Assembly: GCF_043195135.1 (NCBI RefSeq)
Contig: NZ_JBAFWP010000005.1
Direction: 5' to 3' (one strand)
DNA: 64,000 nt
Origin: NCEH01 sp043195135
Lineage (GTDB): Bacteria; Pseudomonadota; Alphaproteobacteria; Rhizobiales; Xanthobacteraceae
The notes under the pieces: generated by a model
What the model was told of the DNA's origin: nothing
What the model saw: only the letters and a program-made list of their open reading frames with translations
The model's database searches: none
Translations under genes and position numbers: made by a program
In this document: in pieces, positions 1 to 8,656 of the stretch
Layout of the letters: each line of letters starts with the position of its first letter
How positions within the stretch are numbered: the first letter of the stretch is position 1

Positions 1-1672
1 GGAACGAACGAACAGCTTCTGCGGCCGCCACAGGGTAGCGCTTGGCGTCCGGCATCAGCCGTAGGATCTCCTCCGGGATTTTGAGATATTCCCGCAGTGG
101 GCTCTCGGACTCAAGAACAGCCAGGATCGGCTCGAAGGGGTCTCTATGCACGCGCACCACGCGGTTGATTTCCCGCACGCGGGCCTGAGCATGTTTGTGG
201 AATGCGTCGCATGCGCCATCCCAGTCGGCCCGAGCTCCGTCTATGTCCGCTTCAGTGATCAGGTTCGGGATTGGCTTCAAGCGCTCCGCGAGCGAAGGGG
301 TCTGACGGATCCAGCCCGTTTCCTTCCGCGTCAACGCGAGCGCCACCGTCAGCATATCGATTTCCCATTTGGTGAAGAAACCCCGCCGACGCTCGCGCCA
401 TTGCACATACCAGTCCCATACGATGGGAAAGATCAACAGGCCAAAGGTCAAGTTTGCCAGCGACACGCCGAAGCCCCGCACTGCGCCGTTCGGTGGGGCG
501 GCAAGCGCCCCGAACATCAGGCCGAAATGCTCGATCCTTTGGCAAGCCGTCTCTTCTCCCCAAACGCCGTTGCGCTGGAAGCCAAAGCTGGTGAGCGTCG
601 CCGTCTTGAACCGCACGAGCTCGGCCATCTCGGCCGCGAGCTGCGGCGGTGCATCTGTAATTGAGCAGGCAAGGTCCGGATCAATCTCCGGGCCAAACAA
701 CCGATCATCGACGGCGGCCCGAGCTCGACGACCGTTCTTCTGCTGGAATTCAGGGAATCGGATGGCATAGGGCTGCTTCATGGCCGCGGCCTGGAACTGC
801 CGATATTCGGTCGCGCCGCTAATGACCACCCGCTGCACCCATTCGAGAATCTCTTCCCGTTCCTTCAGAGGCCGGCGGTCAAAATCGTGAGGCAGGTGCC
901 ATGCGAGACGCCTGCGTTCGGCCCGATCTATCCCGGCGAGCTTTTTCATGGAGGGGCTACGGTCGGTGATGGGAAGCTTGGACCGAAAGTAGCCAGTGGG
1001 GAGGCGATAGCGTCTATCGAGAAAATCCAGGGCGAGGAGGCTGTTCGCCGTGCGAGGTATCTTCCGGTCGCGCAGCCACATGCGGATCGTGGTCACCGAC
1101 ACAGGGCAGCCGCCTGCGGCGAGCACCCTTTCGAGGTAGCATGCACTCTCGCTGTGCCTATCCATGTGAAGCTGAAGGGCTTCGACAAAGCTTCCCGGGT
1201 CAACCCAGTCGCCTTCCCTGGCGACGGGGAATTCCACAATTGGCTTGGGCTTCGGTCCGGTCTTCCAATCGCGCTTCCTCTTCACCGTGGGCCCATCGCC
1301 TTCTGAGGGCTCCGACGTGGGTAGGTGTTGAGGTTGGGTAGGAGCCTCAACAGGAGCACGCTTCCGCGTTTCTGCCCGGGTAGACCGCTCTCTGCGTTTC
1401 TTTGAAGAGACTTCGCGAGCAAGCGCATCCACGACAGGAACCAGCCCAGGGCCAGCCTGAATCATCTCCTGCGCATCGATCCCGCACGACGATGCTATGG
1501 AGAGCCAATCCGGCGCGCCACGTGGTCCAGGAGGCAACTCGCCTGCTGCAAGCAGGAAGAGAAGGTAGGAGCGGAACGCGGCCATCTCGCGGGGCGGCAG
1601 CAATGCAGATCCTCGGACCTGACAAAATTTCACAATCATCCGCGCGAACTGCGTCTTCGGCCTGCCGATCAT
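1..1672 (-). CDS. Large integrase-like protein, C-terminal part beyond the window edge
   Basis: A reading frame without stops runs from an ATG at 1672 through to position 1, at least 557 codons, with an in-frame TAG upstream at 1715-1717 and a GGAG about 9 bases before the ATG. The N-terminus is basic and low-complexity (about residues 90-150), followed by a helix-rich segment that reads like a DNA-binding part (VTTIRMWLRDRKIPRTA, about residue 205). A long conserved-looking stretch follows, containing QRNGVWGEET and WDWYVQWRERRRGFF. From memory of similar large Hyphomicrobiales proteins annotated as site-specific integrases, I infer a recombinase whose Arg/His/Tyr catalytic part lies outside the window; no catalytic residue is visible here. 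It could equally be an unrelated large mobile-element protein. The frame is certain, the function is not. Confidence 0.6.
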   Translation of the reverse strand, partial: MIGRPKTQFARMIVKFCQVRGSALLPPREMAAFRSYLLFLLAAGELPPGPRGAPDWLSIASSCGIDAQEMIQAGPGLVPVVDALAREVSSKKRRERSTRAETRKRAPVEAPTQPQHLPTSEPSEGDGPTVKRKRDWKTGPKPKPIVEFPVAREGDWVDPGSFVEALQLHMDRHSESACYLERVLAAGGCPVSVTTIRMWLRDRKIPRTANSLLALDFLDRRYRLPTGYFRSKLPITDRSPSMKKLAGIDRAERRRLAWHLPHDFDRRPLKEREEILEWVQRVVISGATEYRQFQAAAMKQPYAIRFPEFQQKNGRRARAAVDDRLFGPEIDPDLACSITDAPPQLAAEMAELVRFKTATLTSFGFQRNGVWGEETACQRIEHFGLMFGALAAPPNGAVRGFGVSLANLTFGLLIFPIVWDWYVQWRERRRGFFTKWEIDMLTVALALTRKETGWIRQTPSLAERLKPIPNLITEADIDGARADWDGACDAFHKHAQARVREINRVVRVHRDPFEPILAVLESESPLREYLKIPEEILRLMPDAKRYPVAAAEAVRSF

Positions 1673-1856
1673 GCCTGCTGCTCCGTTGCCGGCCCGACTG
1701 CCGGCGAGGGCGCGCTATGTCCATGATTCACGAGGGGTCGGAAAGAGGTGTTGAGAGGTATTATGTGGATTGCGCGAAAGACCTCGACGTCCGCTCCTGC
1801 CGCTTTGGCACCCACCCTTCACAGTGCGCTCCAGCTGCTTTGGTGTAAACGGCGGC

Positions 1857-1988
1857 CTACGTTGTCTCGTGGGGCAGGGAAGCAGCCATTTGTCGGTGTT
1901 TGCCGGCCGAGCCAGCTTTTGCAGCGGTTATCTTGGTGATGCGAGTCTCATAATCCTTTCCCTCTACGGCGGTTAGGAAACAGCCCAT
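1857..1988 (-). CDS. Small basic protein upstream of the integrase-like gene, possibly truncated
   Basis: A 43-codon frame starts at an ATG preceded by GGGAG about 8 bases upstream, which is a better ribosome site than chance would usually give. The product is Lys/Arg/Ala rich (contains ITKITAAKAGSAGK). It ends in TAG about 185 bases before the start of the large gene at 1672, on the same strand. After the stop, another frame stays open for about 45 codons, so this may be a frameshifted longer gene. I do not recognise a family. It may be a partner of the large gene or a relic. Confidence 0.3.
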   Translation of the reverse strand: MGCFLTAVEGKDYETRITKITAAKAGSAGKHRQMAASLPHETT

Positions 1989-2039
1989 CGACTTCTCCCT
2001 CAAAGTTGGATGATATTCCCGTTGGGGTAAGGGCAACCT

Positions 2040-4091
2040 ATGGGCTGCTCAACTGTGGGGGCCAAGGTGAGTGAAATCGTCCAGAACGGTGCCTCTCTCG
2101 AGGAGTCGCCGAAAGTCAGCATAACTGCCGACGTCGCGTCGTCCTTCACTTATGCCTCATACCAGAATGCGGTGCCCGTATTGCGCGCCCTGGCAGTGAG
2201 CAACCCAACCGGGGAACGCCTCGAAGGGTGCAGGATCGCGCTTTCCGCGAACCCTCCCTTTCTCAGGCCCAAGGTCTGGACCGTTGATCGACTGCTGCCA
2301 GGCGATGAACTGGCCATGTCGGACCGGCGGATGGAACTCGATCCTGCCTATCTCGCACACCTTGATGAAGCCGAGCGCGGCGAGGTTTCGTTCACCCTGA
2401 GCCAAGGTGAGGCGATCCTCGCAGAGTATTGGACAACCGTACGCCTTCTTGCGCGCGACGAGTGGGGCGGGGCGGACATGATGCCGTTGCTGGCGGCCTT
2501 CGTCATGCCGAATGACCCAGCGGTGGGAAAGCTGGTGCGATCCGCTTCCGATATACTCGCCCGGCATGGGCACCAGCCCGGCCTTGATGGATACCAGAGC
2601 GGTGATATCAACCGGGTTCGCTTTATCGCGGCTTCGCTTTATGCGGCAGTGGCGGCTCTCGATGTGCATTATGCGGAGCCGCCTGCGAGCTTCGAGCGCC
2701 TGGGGCAGAAGGTTCGTCATCCCTCCGCAGTCGCGTCGGGCGGCCTTGCTACCTGTCTCGACAGCACGCTGCTACTGGCCGCGGCCTTCGAGGCGGCCGG
2801 CCTCAATGCAGTGCTCCTGCTGTTCGCGGGACACTCGGGTGTGGGCGTTTGGCTGAAGAAGAAGACGCTGCTAAATGCCGTTGTCACCGAGCCTATGGAG
2901 GTGCGCAAGGCACTTGCGGCCGGCGAACTGCTGGTGATCGAAACCACCGGGGTAACGCGCCGACCCGTGCTCGCGTTTGATGACGCCCAGGCTGCCCTTC
3001 TGCATCGTCTTGAGGAGAGTCGCGAGTATGAGTTCCGCTGTGCCCTCGATTTACGCCGGCAGCGAGACGGAGGCATCATGCCTCTGGCCACGCATGAGGC
3101 CGCCCGTGCAGATGAGGGCGAGCGCGCCGGCATTGAGCTGGGCCTTCCGTCTCTTGGCGACAACGATATGCCAACGAGCGCGCCGGCGGAGGACAAGCCC
3201 AAGACACCCCACGGGCGTATCGAACGCTGGCAGAAGAAGTTGCTCGATCTGACGCTGCGCAACCGCCTGCTCAATTTCAAGGACTCGAAGAAAACGGTTC
3301 CGTTCTTGTGCACCGATGTGGCGTATCTGGAGGATCGCCTATCGAGCGGGACCGGCATTCGCCTCATATCGCTGCCGGAGCAGAACCCACTCGGCGGACG
3401 CGATGCGGATCTCTATCGGGATGTGCGAGGTCAGGACATCCATCGTGGCTTTGCGGCTGAGGCTCTGTCGCGCGACGAACTGCCGTCGCTGCTGCCCGCG
3501 AACACGCTGGAGGCTCGTCTGATCGACCTCTATCGCGAGGTCAAGAACGACCTTGCCGAGGGCGGCACCAACACCCTCTTCCTGGCGGTTGGCTTCCTGC
3601 GGTGGCGGCGGCAGGGCGAGGTGCGGGACTATCGCGCACCCTTGCTGCTCGTGCCGGTCCGCCTGGAAAGGACGGCGGCATCCGCGCGTTTCACCCTGCG
3701 TTTCCACGAGGACGAGGCTCGCTTCAACGCCACATTGCTCAAGTTCCTGGAGGGCGAATTCGATCTCCGGTTACCGCAATTCGACGGGCCGCTGCCGCGG
3801 GACGAGAGCGGCGTCGACGTGCCGCAACTGCTCGCCGAGGTGCGAAGAGCGGTGCGCGATGTGCCCGGCATGGAAGTCGTGACCGAGACGGCGCTATCCA
3901 CTTTCTCATTCGCCAAGTACCTGATGTGGAAGGATCTCGTGGATCGCACGGACCTCTTGCGTCGAAACGCGGTGGTGCGCCATCTCATCGATACGCCGGA
4001 GGCTCCGTTTCCTGGTGCCGGGCGCCTATGGTCGGATCGGCTGGAAGGAGTCCTCCATCGCCAGCTGCCCAATGGAAAAATGCTCGCATAG
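2040..4091 (+). pseudogene. DUF4011-type large helicase protein, C-terminus lost
   Basis: The first about 660 residues look like the N-terminal half of DUF4011 proteins, which in full length are usually far longer and carry a superfamily 1 helicase motor and a C-terminal nuclease-like part. A transglutaminase-like segment with GLATCLDST lies around residue 235, and the diagnostic stretch WQKKLLDLTLRNRLLNF lies near residue 396. Similarity appears to end near DTPEAPFPGAG (about base 4020). The last about 22 residues are read from the opposite strand of a truncated integrase gene. No helicase motif is present, so the product cannot be functional as a motor. Such proteins are often found in defence islands, which fits the neighbourhood. 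A GTG at 2067 is an alternative start. Confidence 0.75.
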
Positions 4092-4488
4092 CTTTAAGAT
4101 AGACGTTTGCCGCGTGCGGGGTGCTTGCCCGTCGCTCCCGTCCGGCAACTATCTCCTTCGCCGTCAGGTCTGTGAGGAGAGCTTTGCCCGCGCTCTCGCT
4201 GATCTTCCGATAAATGAACTCCCGCTGTCGTCGGGTGCCGTTGGATAGCTGCGCCCAGGCGGAGCTACTTCGATAGAGGTCCAGAGCTGAAGCGAGAGAA
4301 CCCTGGACGGCGCGGTTAAATGTCGTCGGCGGAGCGTCGATTGCGACCCGGTACTCTGTCCAAAATTCCGGCGTGTCATAATCAGCGCGGAGGCGGATGC
4401 GAGCGGCGCCCGGCTTGCGCACGTACCAGATAATGCGCCCGTGGCGCGTCGCCTCTCGACAAAGATAAAGGGCATATCCCCGCGGCAT
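3985..4488 (-). pseudogene. Tyrosine recombinase (phage integrase), N-terminal fragment
   Basis: The start MPRGYALYLCREATRHG followed by WYVRKPG is typical of integrases of alphaproteobacterial integrative elements, with an AP2-like arm-binding segment followed by a SAM-like core-binding segment (KAMRAFFHWAAG, near residue 140). The frame matches this family only to about DPTIG (base 4023). The remaining about 14 residues are encoded by the antisense of the DUF4011 gene and end in a stop, so the entire catalytic domain is missing. It overlaps by one base (TGATG) the small upstream partner gene that starts at 4688, the usual arrangement for these integrases. It is a remnant and should not recombine DNA. 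Confidence 0.8.
4010..4035. other. Recombination junction joining two truncated genes
   Basis: DUF4011-like coding sequence on the plus strand and integrase-like coding sequence on the minus strand meet here tail to tail. Each loses similarity to its family within the same few bases, which indicates a deletion, inversion or illegitimate recombination event rather than two independent truncations. I see no obvious inverted or direct repeat at the joint. Confidence 0.6.
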
Positions 4489-4688
4489 CAGAGCACAACG
4501 CCCTTCAAGCGGTTCAGCCTGTCCGCTTCCACATCATAAGCGGTGTTTGTCGCAGGCATCACTATGTTCTCGCCCAGCTCGATGGTCCCTCGAGCGAGAT
4601 CAACACGAGCTTGTAGGCCAGCCCTTTTTGCTGCCTTCAAAACGCGCGTTACGTCGGCTTCTGTGAACTTAGCTGACCTGCGTACCAT
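4488..4688 (-). CDS. Small integrase-partner protein
   Basis: This is a 66-residue protein of the type MVRRSAKFTEADVTRVLKAA, a short basic helix-rich protein that in Hyphomicrobiales lies directly upstream of a tyrosine integrase gene and overlaps it. Here its stop overlaps the integrase fragment start by one base. The ATG at 4688 has GAGG six bases upstream; an ATG at 4724 is also in frame but has no better ribosome site. Its exact role is not known to me; a DNA-binding or excision accessory role is inferred from context. A second member of the same kind is at 16160-16420. Confidence 0.65.
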   Translation of the reverse strand: MVRRSAKFTEADVTRVLKAAKRAGLQARVDLARGTIELGENIVMPATNTAYDVEADRLNRLKGVVL

Positions 4689-5031
4689 CTGACCCTCGAA
4701 CCTAGCTTCGACGAGCTCTTTCATTTCTAGGGACTGACAAACTCCCTCGTAAATGACGGCCTCTCTTAGGCGGTTGCCTCGCCCTGCGCCGCTTGCAGCA
4801 AAGTGTCCGGCTCTCAATAAAGGCAACGTTACCGCGGTACGCCCCCCGATAACCGCCAGCTTTCCTTGTGAGCGGGTCCCGCTGGCAGCCACGGCCCTGT
4901 TGAGAACAGAACGAACGCATCCACCCATTGCGGGGCAAAGGAGTCATGCCGTGGGCGCGAGATATCCCCGGTATCCCGAGACGCAGCGCCGAAGTGACCC
5001 GCTTCTGATGGCCGGCAAGGCCTGCCGACAG
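4689..5031. other. Gene-free stretch upstream of the integrase remnant
   Basis: No reading frame here has convincing composition or a matching ribosome site. It would be the place for attachment-site and integrase-arm sequences, but I could not identify a tRNA fragment or a clear direct repeat. Confidence 0.4.
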
Positions 5032-5196
5032 CTATTGGCGCCAAGCAACTCCATGGCGCCCCAACGACAGCAACTCGGCGTCAGCAACTTCAGCAGCCTT
5101 TGCCTTAGGGAATCCCTCCACCGCGAGCGCCGTGACGGTGCCGAGCGCGCCGGTAGCCTTGAGTAGGGCGCGGCGAGGTATGGGGTGCTCACGCAT
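5032..5196 (-). pseudogene. Short remnant of a twin-arginine-signal protein
   Basis: The frame starts MREHPIPRRALLKATGALG, a twin-arginine type N-terminus, continues for about 35 residues (ADAELLSLG) and then stops. This N-terminus followed by DAEL-x-LG resembles short phage- or island-borne proteins that normally run for another 50-100 residues, so I read it as truncated. Its ATG overlaps the stop of the upstream 129-residue gene by several bases, implying translational coupling. Confidence 0.4.
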
Positions 5197-5578
5197 GGGT
5201 CGCCTCCCCGCCCATCCGAGAGACAATGACCCGGGCGGTCGCCATAGCGTATTGGGAAACGCCATGGGCGAATCCGGCGTGAACACCGCTCCAGCCCTGC
5301 CCGGCTACGGCATGGTCGATCATGTCCCTAAGCACGCATGTGAGCAGGGTCGAATGGCATACGGTAGGGTAGGTGCCTATAAATGTGAGGAATTCGACGG
5401 CAAGACTCTCGCCGGTCTCGTAGTCTGCGCTGTAGTTGCCGGTCGGGCTCACTACCCAATGGTCGATCCCGCTGCCTTGCGGCTTGCGCCGCTCCATGAA
5501 CGAAAGGGCGTCGTGGTAGCGAGGAGCTTTAGGGGCACGCAAGGACGCGGCGTTTGCCGGCGCGGTGGGGCGAGGCAT
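5189..5578 (-). CDS. Hypothetical protein, 129 residues
   Basis: The frame has coding-like composition and contains HDALSFMERRKPQ and GNYSADYETGESLA in a compact soluble protein. No signal peptide or membrane segment is seen. It overlaps the start of the twin-arginine remnant downstream and lies 36 bases after the stop of the 195-residue gene, so the three may form one operon. I do not recognise the family; proteins of this kind occur in integrated elements of alphaproteobacteria. Confidence 0.5.
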   Translation of the reverse strand: MPRPTAPANAASLRAPKAPRYHDALSFMERRKPQGSGIDHWVVSPTGNYSADYETGESLAVEFLTFIGTYPTVCHSTLLTCVLRDMIDHAVAGQGWSGVHAGFAHGVSQYAMATARVIVSRMGGEATHA

Positions 5579-5614
5579 TGGTAGGCTCCGGAGATTGAGA
5601 GGTTGGTGGGGGGA

Positions 5615-6202
5615 TCAAGCGATGCGGGAAAGGCGAAGGGCTTCGTCCGCGGCACGCACCTTGGCGAGCACGACAGGGAAGTCTTCCCACGTTGCGAAGG
5701 CAGTGCGGGCCCGCTCGGCGAGGGCTGTGTCAGTGGTGGTGAAGGTGAGCGCGCCGGCCGGCCCGGTGAGGCGTCCAAACTGGACACCGTCGCGCTTCAG
5801 GGCGAAGCCATCGCTATCGCGCTTCGCGGTATAGCTGGCAGCGATGCTGGCCGCGGCCTTTTCAGCGGCGACGATCCGCTCCAGCGCGGCGAGACGCTGG
5901 ATGTCATTCGAGCGCTTGCGGGCGGCATAGGCGTCGCGGGGCTCGGGGGCATTCCGATAGCTCGCAGCCGTGATGCGGGCAGCATTCAGGGCGTGCTCGG
6001 CGCGGCGGATGACCTCGGCGCGATGGCAGCCGCGCGGCACCGACACGTATCGCTGCACCACCTCCCAGGGCGTCACCGGGGCGTTGCGGGCCTCGTTCCA
6101 CGCCTGGCGCAGGCACGCCGCGAAGCCTAGCCGTGTGAAGCGCTGCATCGACTGGCTGCATAAGAACCAAGCCCGGCGCATGAGGAGCGATTTGTCGTGC
6201 AT
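5615..6202 (-). CDS. Hypothetical protein, 195 residues, divergent from a repressor gene
   Basis: The protein is rich in Ala and charged residues and largely helical. Its N-terminal part is MHDKSLLMRRAWFLCSQSM and its middle part is coiled-coil-like (RLAALERIVAAEKAAASIAA). It is transcribed away from the XRE repressor gene at 6310, and the intergenic space has two copies of a repressor-like operator, so it is probably controlled by that repressor. No known catalytic motif is seen. It is probably the first gene of a short element-borne operon continuing to 5032. Confidence 0.55.
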   Translation of the reverse strand: MHDKSLLMRRAWFLCSQSMQRFTRLGFAACLRQAWNEARNAPVTPWEVVQRYVSVPRGCHRAEVIRRAEHALNAARITAASYRNAPEPRDAYAARKRSNDIQRLAALERIVAAEKAAASIAASYTAKRDSDGFALKRDGVQFGRLTGPAGALTFTTTDTALAERARTAFATWEDFPVVLAKVRAADEALRLSRIA

Positions 6203-6217
6203 CGTCCAACATCCAAA

Positions 6218-6284
6218 TTAACGTTTTTCGTTATGGTTACGTTAATTCGTTGCAGATAGACGTGTCAAACGAAAATCGTTATGG
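6218..6284. promoter_or_regulatory. Divergent control region with two AACG-N5-CGTTATGG operators
   Basis: Two 13-bp inverted repeats AACG-N5-CGTT, each followed by ATGG, lie at 6218-6236 and 6267-6284, in the same orientation and about 48 bases apart. A weaker similar element, ACGTTAATTCGTTG, lies between them. They sit between the divergent genes at 6202 and 6310. This is the expected layout for an autoregulated XRE-type repressor, although binding is inferred. Confidence 0.6.
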
Positions 6285-6309
6285 CTGAGTTAAAATGACA
6301 GGAGAGAAC

Positions 6310-6546
6310 ATGACGCCCGCTCAGTGCCGAGCAGCTCGCGGTCTTGTTGATTGGTCTCAGGCTGACCTAGCGTCGGCCGCAAATGTCGGTCTAAGCACAC
6401 TCAGAAATTTTGAAGCCGGCCGCTCCGCCCCGATGGCGAACAATCTCGCCGCGCTGCGCGCTGCCCTCGAATCCGCGGGCGTGATACTCGTGGAAGAGAA
6501 TGGCGAAGGGCCGGGGGTAAGGTTAAGAAAGTTGCGCCAAGGCTGA
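6310..6546 (+). CDS. XRE-family helix-turn-helix repressor
   Basis: A 78-residue protein consists of one helix-turn-helix domain: MTPAQCRAARGLVDWSQADL, then ASAANVGLSTLRNFEAGRS (recognition helix region near residues 25-43), and a short C-terminal strand (VILVEEN). The start at 6310 has GGAG seven bases upstream; the in-frame ATG at 6295 lacks a ribosome site. It is divergent from the gene at 6202 and faces paired operators, so autoregulation is likely. No sensor domain is present, typical of small element-borne repressors. Confidence 0.8.
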   Translation: MTPAQCRAARGLVDWSQADLASAANVGLSTLRNFEAGRSAPMANNLAALRAALESAGVILVEENGEGPGVRLRKLRQG

Positions 6547-6750
6547 AGGCCAAGCCTTCAAGGCGCTTTACAAGATGGTGAGCTTTTCCAGCTTCTTTTA
6601 ATGTGTCTTTTCAGCATTCGGGAAGGGCTCGCACGCTGCAACCTGCAACTTTGCGTGCCCAAACCCTGCAGGCAGCCGTCCGGCAGAAACGGCAAAGCCA
6701 AGCCTTCGTTATTGCAACCTTGGCCTACCCTGTGAAAGGGTTGCACAATT

Positions 6751-7563
6751 ATGGGGAGTGGGAGCGCCGGTGTGCTGAGAAAGGCCTATCCAGTTCAATT
6801 CGATCGAGGAACATCGTCAGGGAGAACGGCACCATCCATCGTCACATGTGAGCTCGATGATGGCGCCGTCGTGGAGGTAGTCGCCAAATTTTCTGCGAAT
6901 TGTGACGAAGGAAATGTGAGCTTGGCCATGGAGGTCGTGGCGGCGTGTTTGGCTGCAGACCTCGGCCTGCCTGTTCCCGAACCATTTGTCTTGGAAGTGA
7001 GCCCCGCATGGGCGAACACCATCCCGGACGTGGCAAGACGAGCAAAAATCCTCGCCAGCTCCCCTGTTGCGTTTGGCTCTCGCCTAGCCGTGGGCCAGTT
7101 TGCGGCCTGGAACTCGGGAAACAAGATTTCAGACACAATGCGGCCTACAGCCGCTAGCATATTCGTTTTCGATGCAGCGGTCCAAAATTTCGACCGGCGA
7201 ACCAATAACCCCAACTGCCTCGTCCGCGGCGACGAGCTGATAATTTTCGACCACGAGTTGGCGTTTTCGCATCGCCTTCCGCTATTCGGGTGGGTACCTC
7301 CTTGGCGGCTAGGCGGGCTGGCATCTTTTGAACACGGGGGGCATATTTTTTGGAGGGGCTTAAAAGGGAGTAATGTTGATCTGTCTCCCGTCGGTGCCGC
7401 ATGGGCGGGCTTGTCGGACGGTCAGATTGCGGATTATGAGGCTGCAGTTCCCGCCGAGTGGGGAAACGCAGCTTCGGCCGTGTCGGTGGCGGCAAAGCTT
7501 ATCCAAGATGCGCGTGACAACATCGACGGTGTGCTGGCGGAAGTGAGGCGGGTGCTTTCATGA
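6751..7563 (+). CDS. HipA-like kinase-fold protein
   Basis: This 270-residue protein resembles stand-alone HipA-like kinases. It has an N-lobe segment VEVVAKFSANCDEG (Lys near residue 45), the catalytic-loop-like FDAAVQNFDRRTNNPN (about residues 140-155) and the metal-binding-loop-like IIFDHELAF (about residue 167). These correspond to HipA's N-x-D-R-H and D-x-x motifs, so protein kinase activity is plausible but not shown. Its stop overlaps the ATG of the DUF3037 gene (ATGA), indicating a two-gene operon. Such pairs recur in bacterial genomes, and a stress or defence role is inferred. A GTG at 6772 (VLRKAYPVQFDR) is an alternative start that matches the usual family N-terminus well. Confidence 0.75.
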   Translation: MGSGSAGVLRKAYPVQFDRGTSSGRTAPSIVTCELDDGAVVEVVAKFSANCDEGNVSLAMEVVAACLAADLGLPVPEPFVLEVSPAWANTIPDVARRAKILASSPVAFGSRLAVGQFAAWNSGNKISDTMRPTAASIFVFDAAVQNFDRRTNNPNCLVRGDELIIFDHELAFSHRLPLFGWVPPWRLGGLASFEHGGHIFWRGLKGSNVDLSPVGAAWAGLSDGQIADYEAAVPAEWGNAASAVSVAAKLIQDARDNIDGVLAEVRRVLS

Positions 7564-8429
7564 CAGATAGAACAGCCTACACCTACACGGTATTGCGGTA
7601 CGTCCATGACGTACTGACCGGTGAGTTCGTGAACGTCGGTGTTGTGATCTTTCTTCCGTCGTCAGGCACCGTAAAATTCAAAACCCGATCGACAATCGGG
7701 CGCCTGAAAGGCGTATTCCCAGACATCGACCGCAGAGCCTTTGTCAGCGCGATGCACGCTGTGCGCCGCGCCCTACAGGGTGTCGCCAGAAACGAAGGCC
7801 AGCCGGGCCTTTTCACCGAAGTCCAAGACGCTGCGACGATTGCCCGGAAGGCGCTGCCGCTCGACGACAGTTCGTTGCAGTGGTCGCCTAGTGGGTCGGG
7901 CATTACCGCAGACCCCGGGCAAGCGCTGGAGCGTATTTATGCGCGCTTCGTCTCTCGATACGATTGCCCGCCACGCCATCGTCGATCGGACGAGGACATC
8001 TGGCGGCCAGTCCGGCGCAAACTTGAAGAAAAGAACCTTGCCCAACGCCTTCAAGAAAAGTCCATTCATGGGGAAGTGGACGATATTGTATTCAAGCACG
8101 CATGGAAGAACGGCCAGTGGCATGTTTATGAGCCCCTCTCCTTTGATTTGGCAGATGCTGATGGAATTAAAGTAAAAGCACGTGAGTGGCTTGGCCATCT
8201 TGCTGCGGTGGTCGCCGGAGGCGATGCTGAGAGGTTCAAACCTCATTTTATTGTTGGGGCACCGGCGGATCCAAAGTTGACTGATGCTTATAGGACAGCG
8301 TTGGCTATTTTGGAGCGCGCCCCGAACAGCCCGGAGGTGTTTGAGGAGACGGATCTAGACACCTTCGTCGCTCGCATTGAGGATGAAGTGAGAGCGCACG
8401 ACGCAGAACAGGATGCGCGGAGAACCTAA
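7560..8429 (+). CDS. DUF3037 protein, partner of the HipA-like kinase
   Basis: The N-terminus YTYTVLRYVHD-x-LTGEFVNVGVV is the signature of DUF3037. The rest of the 289-residue protein is soluble and mixed alpha/beta, with a charged C-terminal tail. It overlaps the HipA-like gene by four bases, so the two are translationally coupled. The biochemical function of DUF3037 is not known to me. The fixed pairing with a HipA-like kinase suggests that it is a substrate, activator or neutraliser of the kinase. Confidence 0.75.
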   Translation: MTDRTAYTYTVLRYVHDVLTGEFVNVGVVIFLPSSGTVKFKTRSTIGRLKGVFPDIDRRAFVSAMHAVRRALQGVARNEGQPGLFTEVQDAATIARKALPLDDSSLQWSPSGSGITADPGQALERIYARFVSRYDCPPRHRRSDEDIWRPVRRKLEEKNLAQRLQEKSIHGEVDDIVFKHAWKNGQWHVYEPLSFDLADADGIKVKAREWLGHLAAVVAGGDAERFKPHFIVGAPADPKLTDAYRTALAILERAPNSPEVFEETDLDTFVARIEDEVRAHDAEQDARRT

Positions 8430-8470
8430 AGGTTATCGTCCATCATGATCGCCCGCCAGTTCGTCCCGGC

Positions 8471-8653
8471 TCACGGTCGGGGCCTACTGCACGGCGTTAG
8501 GCCGCGTGGCAGCCCCCGCGCGCGGCTCACATGGATGATCTGCACTAGCTCCTCGGCGTTCTGGACCATCATCTGGTTGGCCGATGGAGCGCGGAAATCC
8601 TGGACCGCTGAAAGAGTGAATGGCTCCCACCTGCCGTTACGAAGAGGCGCCAT
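8471..8653 (-). CDS. Short hypothetical protein after the phage gene
   Basis: A 60-residue frame starts four bases after the stop of the phage-like gene at 8657, on the same strand, which suggests the next gene of a phage operon. The sequence contains FRAPSANQMMVQNAEELVQII. No family is recognised. It ends in a Pro/Arg-rich tail that may be read-through beyond a truncation. Confidence 0.35.
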   Translation of the reverse strand: MAPLRNGRWEPFTLSAVQDFRAPSANQMMVQNAEELVQIIHVSRARGLPRGLTPCSRPRP

Positions 8654-8656
8654 GAT

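Noticed and set aside
4907..4990. A possible tRNA 3' end or attachment core near the integrase remnant.
   Set aside because: No cloverleaf could be folded by eye and no second copy was found.
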